Below the pieces are notes generated by a model, which worked only from the letters and a program-made list of their open reading frames with translations, was not told the DNA's origin and did no database searches. The translations under genes were made by a program, and so were the position numbers. From the NCBI GenBank assembly GCA_015179025.1, contig WHUX01000688.1, forward strand, positions 1 through 13,831: DNA of 13,831 nt. The letters are read 5' to 3'. Positions 1 to 6,716 of this stretch are shown here, one piece after another; position 1 is the first letter of the stretch, and the number at the start of each line of letters is the position of its first letter. This DNA is from Terfezia claveryi (taxonomy: Eukaryota; Ascomycota; Pezizomycetes; Pezizales; Pezizaceae).

Positions 1-245
1 TCTGGGTCAAAATAGGGTTCGAGGTTTTCCAGGGTATTTCCTAGTTTGAGAGTCGTGCCAGTTTTGGTTCGACTCTCCAAGTGTCAAATCCTAAGCGGAG
101 CGCTAGGACTTCCGGGATGCAGTCGGATGTGGCTAGCCAGGAGAGGCAGGGTCGAGAACATAGTCACATGATATACTTTGGCAAGTGCGTGGGTTGCCGG
201 CGATATCGATCGGGGTCAGGATCGTGATTGAGAGGGTTCGTAACA
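1..245 (-). repeat. Element 1 3' LTR, partial (first 245 bp of U3)
   Basis: This segment matches 6059-6305 almost throughout, and both end at TAACA on the plus strand (TGTTA on the element strand). By eye there are roughly a dozen differences. Several are one-base insertions or deletions (for example near 86, 102-110 and 229), and several are G here against A in the right copy. It contains one hairpin-forming GAGAGTCG/CGACTCTC unit of the type repeated in the 5' LTR. The remaining ~800 bp of this LTR lie upstream of the window. Confidence 0.92.
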
Positions 246-260
246 GTAGCTCCCTCTTCC
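246..260 (-). other. Polypurine tract of element 1 (plus-strand primer)
   Basis: On the element strand the sequence before the 3' LTR is GGAAGAGGGAG followed by CTAC and then TGTTACG. A purine run next to the 3' LTR is the standard site from which plus-strand cDNA synthesis starts. It lies about 50 bp after the pol stop codon. Confidence 0.8.
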
Positions 261-310
261 AAGGATGAGCTCCTGCGAATCCAAGGTAGGATTCCAAGTT
301 CAAATTCCAC

Positions 311-529
311 TCATTTAGGTAGAGTGCGAGGACGTGGTTTCGAGGGGTATGCAGTGTGGAATTTTTTCACAACACTAGGCGCATTCGAAAACATATCGGC
401 AGGTTCCCAGGTAAGCTCGTCATAGCCTACCCAACGGGCAAGGTATTCTAGTGTGCGACCGCGGAAACGAGAGTCAACGATTTCGTCCACTTCCATTCGG
501 GTTCATCCTCAATGATCACAGGTGGTGGG
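311..529 (-). pseudogene. Element 1 pol, C-terminal chromodomain
   Basis: The minus frame ends at TGA (311-313). It reads EVDEIVDSRF, then a strand ending LARWVGYDELTWEP, the conserved core of a chromodomain, followed by an acidic/aromatic helix (VVKKFH) and a proline/arginine-rich end. Chromodomains of chromoviruses bind modified histone tails and steer integration towards heterochromatin. The domain is well preserved but out of frame with the integrase part: two apparent single-base losses (about 543 and 492) separate them, the second in a run of Gs just before the domain. The initiating methionine visible at 496 is internal and not a real start. Confidence 0.88.
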
Positions 530-1864
530 GGAGGCTGGATTTGACCCGGAAGGGGTCCGTGGAGGCAGGTTCGAGGAGTGAGACATAAAAAACGGGATGG
601 ATTTTCATAGATGCGGGGAGGTCGAGTTTATAGGCATGGGAGGAGACCTTCTGGATTATCCGGAATTTTCCCAACTTCTTGAAGTCAAGTTTTGTCGATG
701 GGCGAGTTGTTTTAACATGTCGATGAAGTAACCACACTTGATCCCCTATTTCGAACTTAGGGGCCGGAATCCGAGATTTATTAGCTTGTTCGGAGTAGGT
801 AGCTTGTGCCCAGATCATTTCTGATCGAAGATGGGCGTCCAGCTCAGCAAGGCGGTCCGCGTATTCTTTGATCACTTGGGGGGCGGGTAGCTTGGCGGCG
901 GGGTTCGTGGTGATCTGGTATTTGGGATTTTCACCGTACATAGCCTGAAAGGGGGTGATACCTAGGGTCGAGGATAAGGTATTGTTGTAGGAAAACTCGG
1001 CCATGGTGAGTAGTTCGGACCAGTTGTCTTGTTGATAATTACAGTAAGCCCGCAAGTATTGTTCTGCGATGGCATTGATTCATTCCGTTTGTCCATCAGT
1101 CTGGGGGTGGAAGGCTGTTGAAACCTTCTGTTGAATCCCAACGAGGGAGGTCAAGGAGCGAGTGAATTCGGATACGAATTGAGTGCCACGGTCTGAGACG
1201 ATGAATCGGGAATTCCGTGTAGGCGAAAGACATTATCAAAGAAGAGCTTAGCAATCTGCTTGGAATTGGCGTCCGTGTTGGTAGGTATATAGTGTGCCAT
1301 TTTTGACAATCGGTCAACTACAACCAATAAGGCATCGAATCCATTTGAGACGGGAAGGCCAGTAACAAGGTCCAAGGAGACAGATGACCACTTCCGAAAT
1401 GGAACTTGAAGTGGTTTTAACAATCCATAGGGGGCATGGCGAGCTGGTTTAATCCGGGCGCAGGTATCACAATTTCGAAGGTATCGAGCTATGGTCTGGC
1501 GCATCTTTGGCCACCAGTAGTCTCGTGATACCAATTCATAGGTGGCTGCTTGACCGGGGTGTCCCGCAGCTGGGTGGTCGTGGTAGGTACGGAGAATGCG
1601 GAGGTGTATTTCCGGGGAGTCAGGAACATAAACTAGACCATTAACGAGTATAAGTCCCTCCGAGAGCTGACATTCAGCCAAAGGGATTATCGGGTGTTTT
1701 CTGGCGCCGTTCTTGAGGGCGTGCATAATCTCGAGAGAGAGCTTGTCAGTCTTGAGGGCGGCAAGAATGTCTTCATTGTTAACGATTGAGGCTGCAGAAA
1801 GCGAAAATTTCTCGGCGGGTATTAGGGCCTGTGTTGGGCGAGCACGACCATCCCCTTCCTCAGG
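530..1864 (-). pseudogene. Element 1 pol, integrase (HHCC, DDE core, GPY/F-like end)
   Basis: The HHCC zinc-binding part shows YHDHPAAGH and CDTC. The catalytic core shows the first Asp in SLDLVTGLP, the second Asp in VSDRG (codon 1191-1193) and the Glu in DGQTE (codon 1083-1085); the last two are separated by exactly 35 residues, as expected for D,D35E. A long C-terminal part follows (516-1055), including GDQVWLLHRH and KLGKFRII, the region equivalent to the GPY/F module. Two lesions break it: a one-base loss at about 1203, just before the second Asp, and an in-frame TGA at 1080-1082 directly after the catalytic Glu, where the family usually has Arg (CGA to TGA would explain it). Confidence 0.92.
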
Positions 1865-2349
1865 GAGGTCTCCAGATCTCCTGGTGAGTGCATCGGCTTT
1901 GGTGTTCTGGGTGCCGGGTCTGAAGACAATCTTGAAGTTATATTGGGCTATTTCCTGCGCCCAACGAGCTTGTCGGCGTGAAAGCAAGGCTTTGGAGGTA
2001 AAGCTCTGTAGGTTGTGATGGTCGGTGAGGATAGTGAACGGTCGTGGGAGCTGGTGTAAGTAGATGTGCCATTTTTCAAGAGCCAGAATGATTGCTAGCA
2101 ATTCCTTATCTCCAATGCCATAATTGCATTCAGCGGGTGACATTTTTTCCGAAATAAATGCGACTGGGTGCAGAACAAATTTCCCATCTTTTGGGTGTTT
2201 CTGTGACAGGATTCCGGAGGTGACATAATCTGAGGCTCCGTTTCGACCAAGGTCTCGAGCTCAGGGTCGAAATGGCGGAGGATGGGTACGGAGGTGAAGG
2301 TTTCCTTGAGAAGTTTAAAAACCTTTCACATGAAGAATTCCAAACAAAA
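1865..2349 (-). pseudogene. Element 1 pol, RNase H
   Basis: Ty3-type RNase H follows RT and degrades the RNA strand of the cDNA hybrid. Visible landmarks are a pre-domain ending LETLVET, GDKELLAI with the catalytic Glu, TDHHNL with the catalytic Asp, and RPGTQNTKADALTRR with the terminal Asp. The first catalytic Asp, in the usual ETDAS motif, is hit by a one-base loss (about 2236-2237), so only GA of that codon remains. Another apparent loss near 2321 separates this domain from the RT thumb. The linker to the integrase (SGDLPEEGDGR and onwards) is typical of fungal elements. Confidence 0.9.
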
Positions 2350-3479
2350 GGAACATCTTTTCGAAGCAAGTTAAAAAGAGGTTGGCAAAGAGCAGAATAC
2401 TTATTGATAAACCTGCGGTAAAAATTGGCAAATCCAAGAAAACACTGGATATCCTTAACAGAACGAGGGGTCTCCCAATTAAGAACTGCATTAACCTTCT
2501 CGGGGTCCATTTCCAAGCCATACTCAGAGATGATAAATCCCAAGAATGAGGTTTTCTCAACCGAGAATTCGTATTTCTCTGGTTTTATAAATAACCCAGA
2601 TTCCTTGAGTTTTTGGAGAACCTTTCGCACCTGTTCCTTATGTTCTTTTAGATTCCTTGAGTAAATCAAAATGTCGTGATGTAGCATACACAGAAGATAT
2701 CGAGGTATTCACGGAGGGTATCATTCATGAATCGTTGAGCGGTAGCAGGGGCATTAGTCAACCCAAAGGGCATAACTAGAAATTCAAAAAGTCCGTACCG
2801 AGTGCGGAAGGCAGTTTTCCACTCATCACCTTCTTTAATTCGGATTTGGTTGAAGCATGCACGTAAATCGAGGCGTGTAAAGTATTTGCATCCTCGAATC
2901 TGGTTCAGGGTTTCTTCGATGCGAGGTAGCGGTTTCTATCCTTAATCGTGATATCATTTAGAGCACGGTAGTCGACACATAGAGTAAGGAACCATCTTTT
3001 TTTTGACAAATAGGACCGGAGAGGCTGCAGAAGAAGAACTGGCTCGTATGAAGGATTTGGATAAATTCTCGTCGATCCATTTGCGTACTTCTTGAGTTCT
3101 GAGTCAGACATAGAGTACATGCGGCCAAAAGGAGGTTTGGCTCCTTCTTGCAAAGGGATAGCATGGTCAACGTATCGATGTGGGGGTAGTATTCGAGTTC
3201 TTTTTCTGAAAAGAGAGCAAGATAATCATGATATTCAGAAGGAACCAATTTAGCAGCAGGTTCAACGGACTCATCCTCGTCAACGGAGGCATATATTGCT
3301 GCAATACAGAGGCGAGCATCCGGGTCCTTGATAGCAACCCGAAAAGCTGCTCTGGAAATAATTGATATCCGAAGTGGATTAGTCGCGGGAAGTGTTTTCG
3401 GAGGGCGGGTTGGTAGGCAATGGGCATGGCAAAATCCGGAGGCGAAGGCGATGGTATTAACTGACCAGTCAATCGTTGG
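2350..3479 (-). pseudogene. Element 1 pol, reverse transcriptase with upstream linker
   Basis: Ordered RT motifs occur in three minus frames: an entry segment ([17 protein letters not shown]), [31 protein letters not shown], motif A in [15 protein letters not shown] (Asp codon 2867-2869), [17 protein letters not shown], the YIDD box, and the thumb region (FLGFIISEYGLEMDPEKV, FLGFANFYRRFI). Together they are a complete Ty3/Gypsy RT. The frame is broken by apparent one-base losses near 3186, 3091, 3000 (inside an 8-T run), 2984, 2933 and 2677. The last removes a base from the YIDD catalytic codons. No nonsense substitution is needed to explain the interruptions here. Confidence 0.93.
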
Positions 3480-4045
3480 GTTGTGTCGCCTAAGCCATGT
3501 TTTTCCCACAATCAAGTCCCACCCGGCTAACTTGGTAACATGGAATGTGAGGTTTCTTGATGTTGGTCGATAGAGAGTTTCAAGGTGCAAGTGTGTATGA
3601 TTTTTCCGATAGGTGAAGGTTTCCCATCAGCAAGTACGAGATCTTCCGGCTTGTTTTTCACGTCCAATGGCAAGTTCATGTTCATGGCATAGTCAATATC
3701 GATAAACTGGAGCTAGCTCCCGAGTCTACATGCACGTGGCAGAAAGCTCTTCATTAACTATACACGGCAAAGCAAGTGGGTCTTCAGACCCCAAATCATG
3801 ACAATCAGCAGAAAGCACGGCAATTCTAGAAATTCGCAACGCATTCGCAAGGCGCCGTTGACGAGCTAGTCATTGATGGGACTTATGAGAAACCAAAGGT
3901 AATACATAACCAGTACCTTCTAAGTGGACTTCCTTCAAAACAGAAAATGAATTAAACACATGGACAGGGTCATGGACAGGATTGATGGTGCCAGGTTGTA
4001 TCCTGGCACTCTCTGATCGGCCATCATTGATCAAAGAGTACGTTC
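3480..4045 (-). pseudogene. Element 1 pol, aspartic protease (retropepsin-like)
   Basis: The pol frame begins -1 relative to gag, at the slippery heptamer 4046-4052. After an N-terminal linker, HVDSGASSS (about 3703-3732) is the Asp-Ser-Gly-Ala active site of a retroviral-type protease. FIDIDYAMNMNLPL, LVLADGK and WDLIVGKTWL follow as the flap and the C-terminal hydrophobic-Gly motif. The enzyme would process the Gag-Pol polyprotein. Lesions are TGA at 3870-3872 (in a QxLARQRR context where CGA is plausible) and apparent one-base losses at about 3735, 3704 and 3550, which flank the active site closely. Confidence 0.87.
3988..4009 (-). other. Stem-loop downstream of the gag-pol frameshift site
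   Basis: On the element strand GTGCCAGG and CCTGGCAC form a perfect 8-bp stem around a 6-nt loop. It starts 36 nt after the slippery heptamer, which is farther than the usual 5-9 nt. A weaker TGATC/GATCA stem begins 12 nt after the heptamer. Either or both may contribute to frameshifting; this is inference. Confidence 0.5.
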
Positions 4046-5215
4046 GTTTTTTGACAACTCAAAGAGATTGTCGGTGGTGGTATCGGGAGAGGCAGTGGGG
4101 GTAGTACCGGCTACAGCCAACTTTTTATTTTTGGCTGAGACTGGGCAGACTGTCGCCCAATGACCAGATCCTCCACAATACATACACAGGTTATTGTCTC
4201 TGCGGTGTTTGCGAATTTCGGGGGTTAAGGGTCCACGCTTTTTCGTTGTGGTCGAAAGGTCCATGGGTCCAGCGGCGGTACCAACCGAAGTAGAAGGGGC
4301 TGGTGAACGGGTAGGGGTCGTGGATTGGTTGGAGCTGGAGGCTCTAAGAGGGTGTTGGGTGCGTAGGAGTTTAGCGCGGTTGTCCAGCTTAATACAAAGC
4401 TGGACAAATTCGTCGAAAGATTCTGGGGGAGAGGCTTGATAGGAAAGGGCTGTTTTGAGCCCGGTATTAGCCCCGTTGGAAAAGAAGGATATTTTAGTCC
4501 TATCATCGTAGGCTAAAATTGTCGCGTGAGTTGCAAACTCAGTATGGTAAGAGGAACAATTGCGGTCTCCTTGGCGGAGATTAAGCAATTTGCGTTCTGC
4601 AGTGGCGCGAGCATCGGGATCATCGTAGGTATTTTTCAATGCCTTAGCGAAGGCTTTATAAGTAGGGAAATCAACGGTCCCACTTGTTTTGTTGAGGTGG
4701 GGCTCAAACCAATCGGCAGCAGATCCAGAGAGGTAGGAAGCAGCATAGGCAATTTTGGCTGCTTCACTAGTATATCGAGAGGGATCGGAGGAGAACACCA
4801 AAGAAAGCTTGGTGAGAAATCGAGTGAATTTTGATCGAGTGCCATCAAAATTCTCAGGCTCATGGACTTTAGGAGCACGAGTGGAGGTAGGCGCTAAAGC
4901 GCAGTCATGGAGGAGGCTTGGGAGGGTTAAGCCATATTGATATCCGCAGTTATAATAGATCCAGAGTGACTCAGTTGAGGTAGAAGTGCCTGTGAGTGGT
5001 TGAGCGAAAGTTGATGGTACTCCGTGTGCTGACTGTATGCCGGCACCATGGGCTGCATGAATGGCGGTGAAAAACGAGGCGGGAGTTCCTGCAGGAATAT
5101 GTAGTAGAGCAGAAGGAGGGGTATTGTCAGTTCGGAAGGCAGCGACCAAGGTGCGCCACATAGCAATTTCAGAAGGTGGAGCAGAGCCGGAGGTCTCCAT
5201 ACGTGCTTCGGACAT
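4031..5215 (-). CDS. gag: Element 1 Gag (capsid and nucleocapsid), intact
   Basis: 394 residues, starting ATG at 5213-5215, only 38 nt after the LTR end, and stopping at TGA (4031-4033). Residues ~115-285 look like a Retrotrans_gag capsid domain (FDGTRSKF, YLSGSAADWFEPHL, FDEFVQLCIKLDNR). After a Ser/Thr/Pro-rich linker there is one CCHC zinc knuckle, CMYCGGSGHWATVC, at residues 344-357, which would bind genomic RNA in the particle. A Ser/Thr-rich tail follows. The N-terminal ~110 residues are low in recognisable features. Unlike pol, the frame is uninterrupted over 1.2 kb. Expression of Pol probably depends on -1 frameshifting four codons before the stop. Confidence 0.95.
   Translation of the reverse strand: MSEARMETSGSAPPSEIAMWRTLVAAFRTDNTPPSALLHIPAGTPASFFTAIHAAHGAGIQSAHGVPSTFAQPLTGTSTSTESLWIYYNCGYQYGLTLPSLLHDCALAPTSTRAPKVHEPENFDGTRSKFTRFLTKLSLVFSSDPSRYTSEAAKIAYAASYLSGSAADWFEPHLNKTSGTVDFPTYKAFAKALKNTYDDPDARATAERKLLNLRQGDRNCSSYHTEFATHATILAYDDRTKISFFSNGANTGLKTALSYQASPPESFDEFVQLCIKLDNRAKLLRTQHPLRASSSNQSTTPTRSPAPSTSVGTAAGPMDLSTTTKKRGPLTPEIRKHRRDNNLCMYCGGSGHWATVCPVSAKNKKLAVAGTTPTASPDTTTDNLFELSKNERTL
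4046..4052 (-). promoter_or_regulatory. Programmed -1 frameshift heptamer at gag-pol junction
   Basis: On the element strand the gag codons TCA AAA AAC contain A AAA AAC in the correct register for a -1 slip. The gag stop follows after four more codons (GAA CGT ACT CTT). The -1 frame then stays open into the protease linker. The A AAA AAC heptamer is one of the best-known eukaryotic slippery sites, so this is the likely Gag:Gag-Pol ratio control. Confidence 0.78.
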
Positions 5216-5242
5216 ATTTATTTGTAGCGGAGACTATATATG

Positions 5243-5251
5243 ATGCAACAA
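5243..5251 (-). other. Primer-binding site of element 1, self-priming type
   Basis: On the element strand TTGTTGCAT lies two bases after the 5' LTR end (5254). It does not start with the TGG expected of a tRNA-primed site. It is the exact reverse complement of ATGCAACAA at 5548-5540 in the predicted start of the transcript, as in Tf1-type self-priming. Confidence 0.65.
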
Positions 5252-5324
5252 AATGTTATGGATGGAGGTTGGAAGGTAATTCCCACGTCGACACAGTAAA
5301 CAACGACTTATTCTGGTTCGGGGT

Positions 5325-5346
5325 ATCACCTGCGATCGCAGGTGAT
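5325..5346. repeat. Perfect 22-bp palindrome in element 1 R-U5
   Basis: ATCACCTGCGA is followed directly by its reverse complement. It lies about 200 nt from the predicted transcript start and 110 nt before gag. In RNA it could fold on itself or pair with a second genome, like a dimer-initiation palindrome. That role is inference. Confidence 0.85.
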
Positions 5347-5539
5347 GGACGCGAGTGTCGAGGTATTGCACATGTAGGGAGCTCTACGTGTGTGATCAGG
5401 TGTCTAGGGACTTCTGGCGAAACCAAAGTCGAGCGAGGTATCGAGGTCAAGGTCGAGAAGGCGAGGTAGTCTGAGCTACTCTCAAGAACAGTGGTGCAGA
5501 TATATTTGTATAACAACTAGGTACAGGAAGGTAGACAAG

Positions 5540-5548
5540 TTGTTGCAT
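5540..5548 (-). other. Self-primer sequence near the 5' end of the element 1 transcript
   Basis: ATGCAACAA on the element strand lies 43 nt downstream of the TATA box, at the expected transcript start. It is exactly complementary to the putative primer site at 5243-5251. Confidence 0.6.
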
Positions 5549-5590
5549 GGGGAAGAAAGAAACAGAATACAGACAGCAAGAATAGGCTTC

Positions 5591-5598
5591 TTTTATAG
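5591..5598 (-). promoter_or_regulatory. TATA box of the element 1 LTR promoter
   Basis: CTATAAAAG on the element strand, about 340 nt before the LTR end, separating the repeat-rich U3 from R-U5. It is the best TATA match in the LTR. Confidence 0.65.
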
Positions 5599-5847
5599 AG
5601 ATCCTGTCTCCATCTCGAACAACACCTTTTTGGCTAACTTAACAGTCTAGACAAAGCATAACAGAAGATGAACACGCAAGCCAGCTTACGGATACACGGA
5701 TCCTGTGAGATCGTCGAGAACAAGGCGTCTGGCAATAATGGATAATGCTGGTGTGAACAGAAGACCTGAAGAATTGTACATAAGCGAAGGTGAAATTTCT
5801 GATAAGCTAAAGAAAGAGTTTTGAGCGAGAGCAGGTTGTTCCCAATC

Positions 5848-6134
5848 TGAGAGTCGTGCCAGTTTTGGTTCGACTCTCAAATAAGGTCTGGGTCAAAATA
5901 GGGTTCGAGGGTTTCCGGGGTATTTCCTAAATCTGAGAGTCATGCCAGTTTTGGTTCGACTCTCAAATAAGGTTTGGGTCAAAATAGGGTTCGAGGGTTT
6001 CCGGGGTATTTCCTAAATCTGAGAGTCGTGCCAGTTTTGGTTCGACTCTCAAATAAGGTCTGGGTCAAAATAGGGTTCGAGGTTTTCCAGGATATTTCCT
6101 AGTTTGAGAGTCGTGCCAGTTTTGGTTCGACTCT
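5848..6134. repeat. 86-bp tandem repeats in element 1 U3 (3 units plus a partial)
   Basis: The units are 5848-5933, 5934-6019, 6020-6104 and a partial 6105-6134. Each begins TGAGAGTC and holds an 8-bp inverted repeat, GAGAGTCG...CGACTCTC, around the constant TGCCAGTTTTGGTT (one base of the left arm is changed in unit 2). Units 1 and 2 are nearly identical; unit 3 has diverged at its end. Tandem units in U3 upstream of a TATA box look like promoter or enhancer modules. Confidence 0.93.
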
Positions 6135-6305
6135 CAAGTGTCAAATCCATAAGCGAGCGACTAGGACTTCCGGGATATGGTCAGATGTCGGCTAGCCAGG
6201 AGAGGCAGGGTCGAGAACATAGTCACATGATATACTTTAGCAAGTGCGTGGGTTGCCAGCGATATCGATCGGGGTCAGGATCGTGATTCGAGAGGGTTCG
6301 TAACA

Positions 6306-6716
6306 CACTTTAAGGGAAACTGCCCCAGAGAAGCTAGATTTCCCCCTCTGAGATGTACCAACTGCATGGAAACCACTCACCTCAGCAACAAGTGCCCTCT
6401 GGACAACATGCTCCATCCACTGGCAAAAGAAACCATCAGAAAATGCAGCATATGCAACCAAGATGGTCACTGGTCCCACCTATGCCCAAACCTCACCAAA
6501 GTCACTATCACAGGAGGAAAAGAGGTACTAAGATGCAAGTATTGTCTTGGCTACCATAACCTGAATAAAAACTTTGTCAGCTCCTGTAACACTAGGAAAA
6601 ACAATTTGAAGGCCCTCAATAAGCCCTTCTACAATAGTGACTACCTGAAAAAGGCAATAGGGGTCCAGGATGAAGATGAGAAGAGCATGGAACCAGATTT
6701 GGTAATTGCTGAGTAG
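6306..6716 (+). pseudogene. Element 2 CCHC zinc-knuckle array, ending at a nonsense codon
   Basis: The open frame enters from the junction. Counting the His at 6306 as 1, there is a half knuckle (H1...C6), a canonical CX2CX4HX4C knuckle at C17-C30 (CTNCMETTHLSNKC), a second at C47-C60 (CSICNQDGHWSHLC), and a looser third (C77, C80, H84, C94). The Cys pairs are spaced exactly 30 residues apart. Such knuckles usually belong to nucleocapsid and bind RNA. An acidic linker ends at TAG 6714-6716, after which the same frame continues into integrase. Element 1 cut the gene inside a knuckle. An ATG at 6366 is internal. Confidence 0.85.

Larger units (their letters stand above)
1..6305 (-). mobile_element. 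Element 1: Ty3/Gypsy chromovirus inserted into element 2; 3' LTR cut by window start
   Basis: Read on the minus strand the order is 5' LTR (6305-5254), primer site, gag, protease, reverse transcriptase, RNase H, integrase, chromodomain, polypurine tract, start of 3' LTR (245-1). Integrase after RNase H and a C-terminal chromodomain place it among Ty3/Gypsy chromoviruses. The LTR opens TGTTACG on both sides and closes ATAACA. The right edge abuts the zinc-knuckle frame of a plus-strand element, so this is a nested insertion. The target duplication cannot be tested because the left edge is outside the window; CACTT (6306-6310) is the expected copy. Gag is intact, but pol carries many single-base frame breaks and two nonsense codons, so this copy, as sequenced, is not autonomous. 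Confidence 0.93.
5254..6305 (-). repeat. Element 1 5' LTR (1052 bp)
   Basis: It starts TGTTACG at 6305 and ends CCATAACA at 5254, giving TG...CA ends with inverted TGTTA/TAACA. The 6305 boundary is fixed by the paired 3' LTR copy at 245. The 5254 boundary rests on the terminal repeat, the adjacent primer site and gag starting 38 nt later. U3 carries 86-bp tandem repeats (5848-6134). A TATA box sits at 5591-5598, and R-U5 would span roughly 5550-5254. Confidence 0.82.

Noticed and set aside
5256..5516. Small frames on both strands inside the element 1 LTR
   Set aside because: They lie in R-U5 of the LTR, overlap each other on opposite strands and show no protein motif.
6353..6559. Plus-strand frame MYQLHGNHSPQQQVPSGQH as a separate protein
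   Set aside because: It is an out-of-frame shadow of the zinc-knuckle coding sequence.
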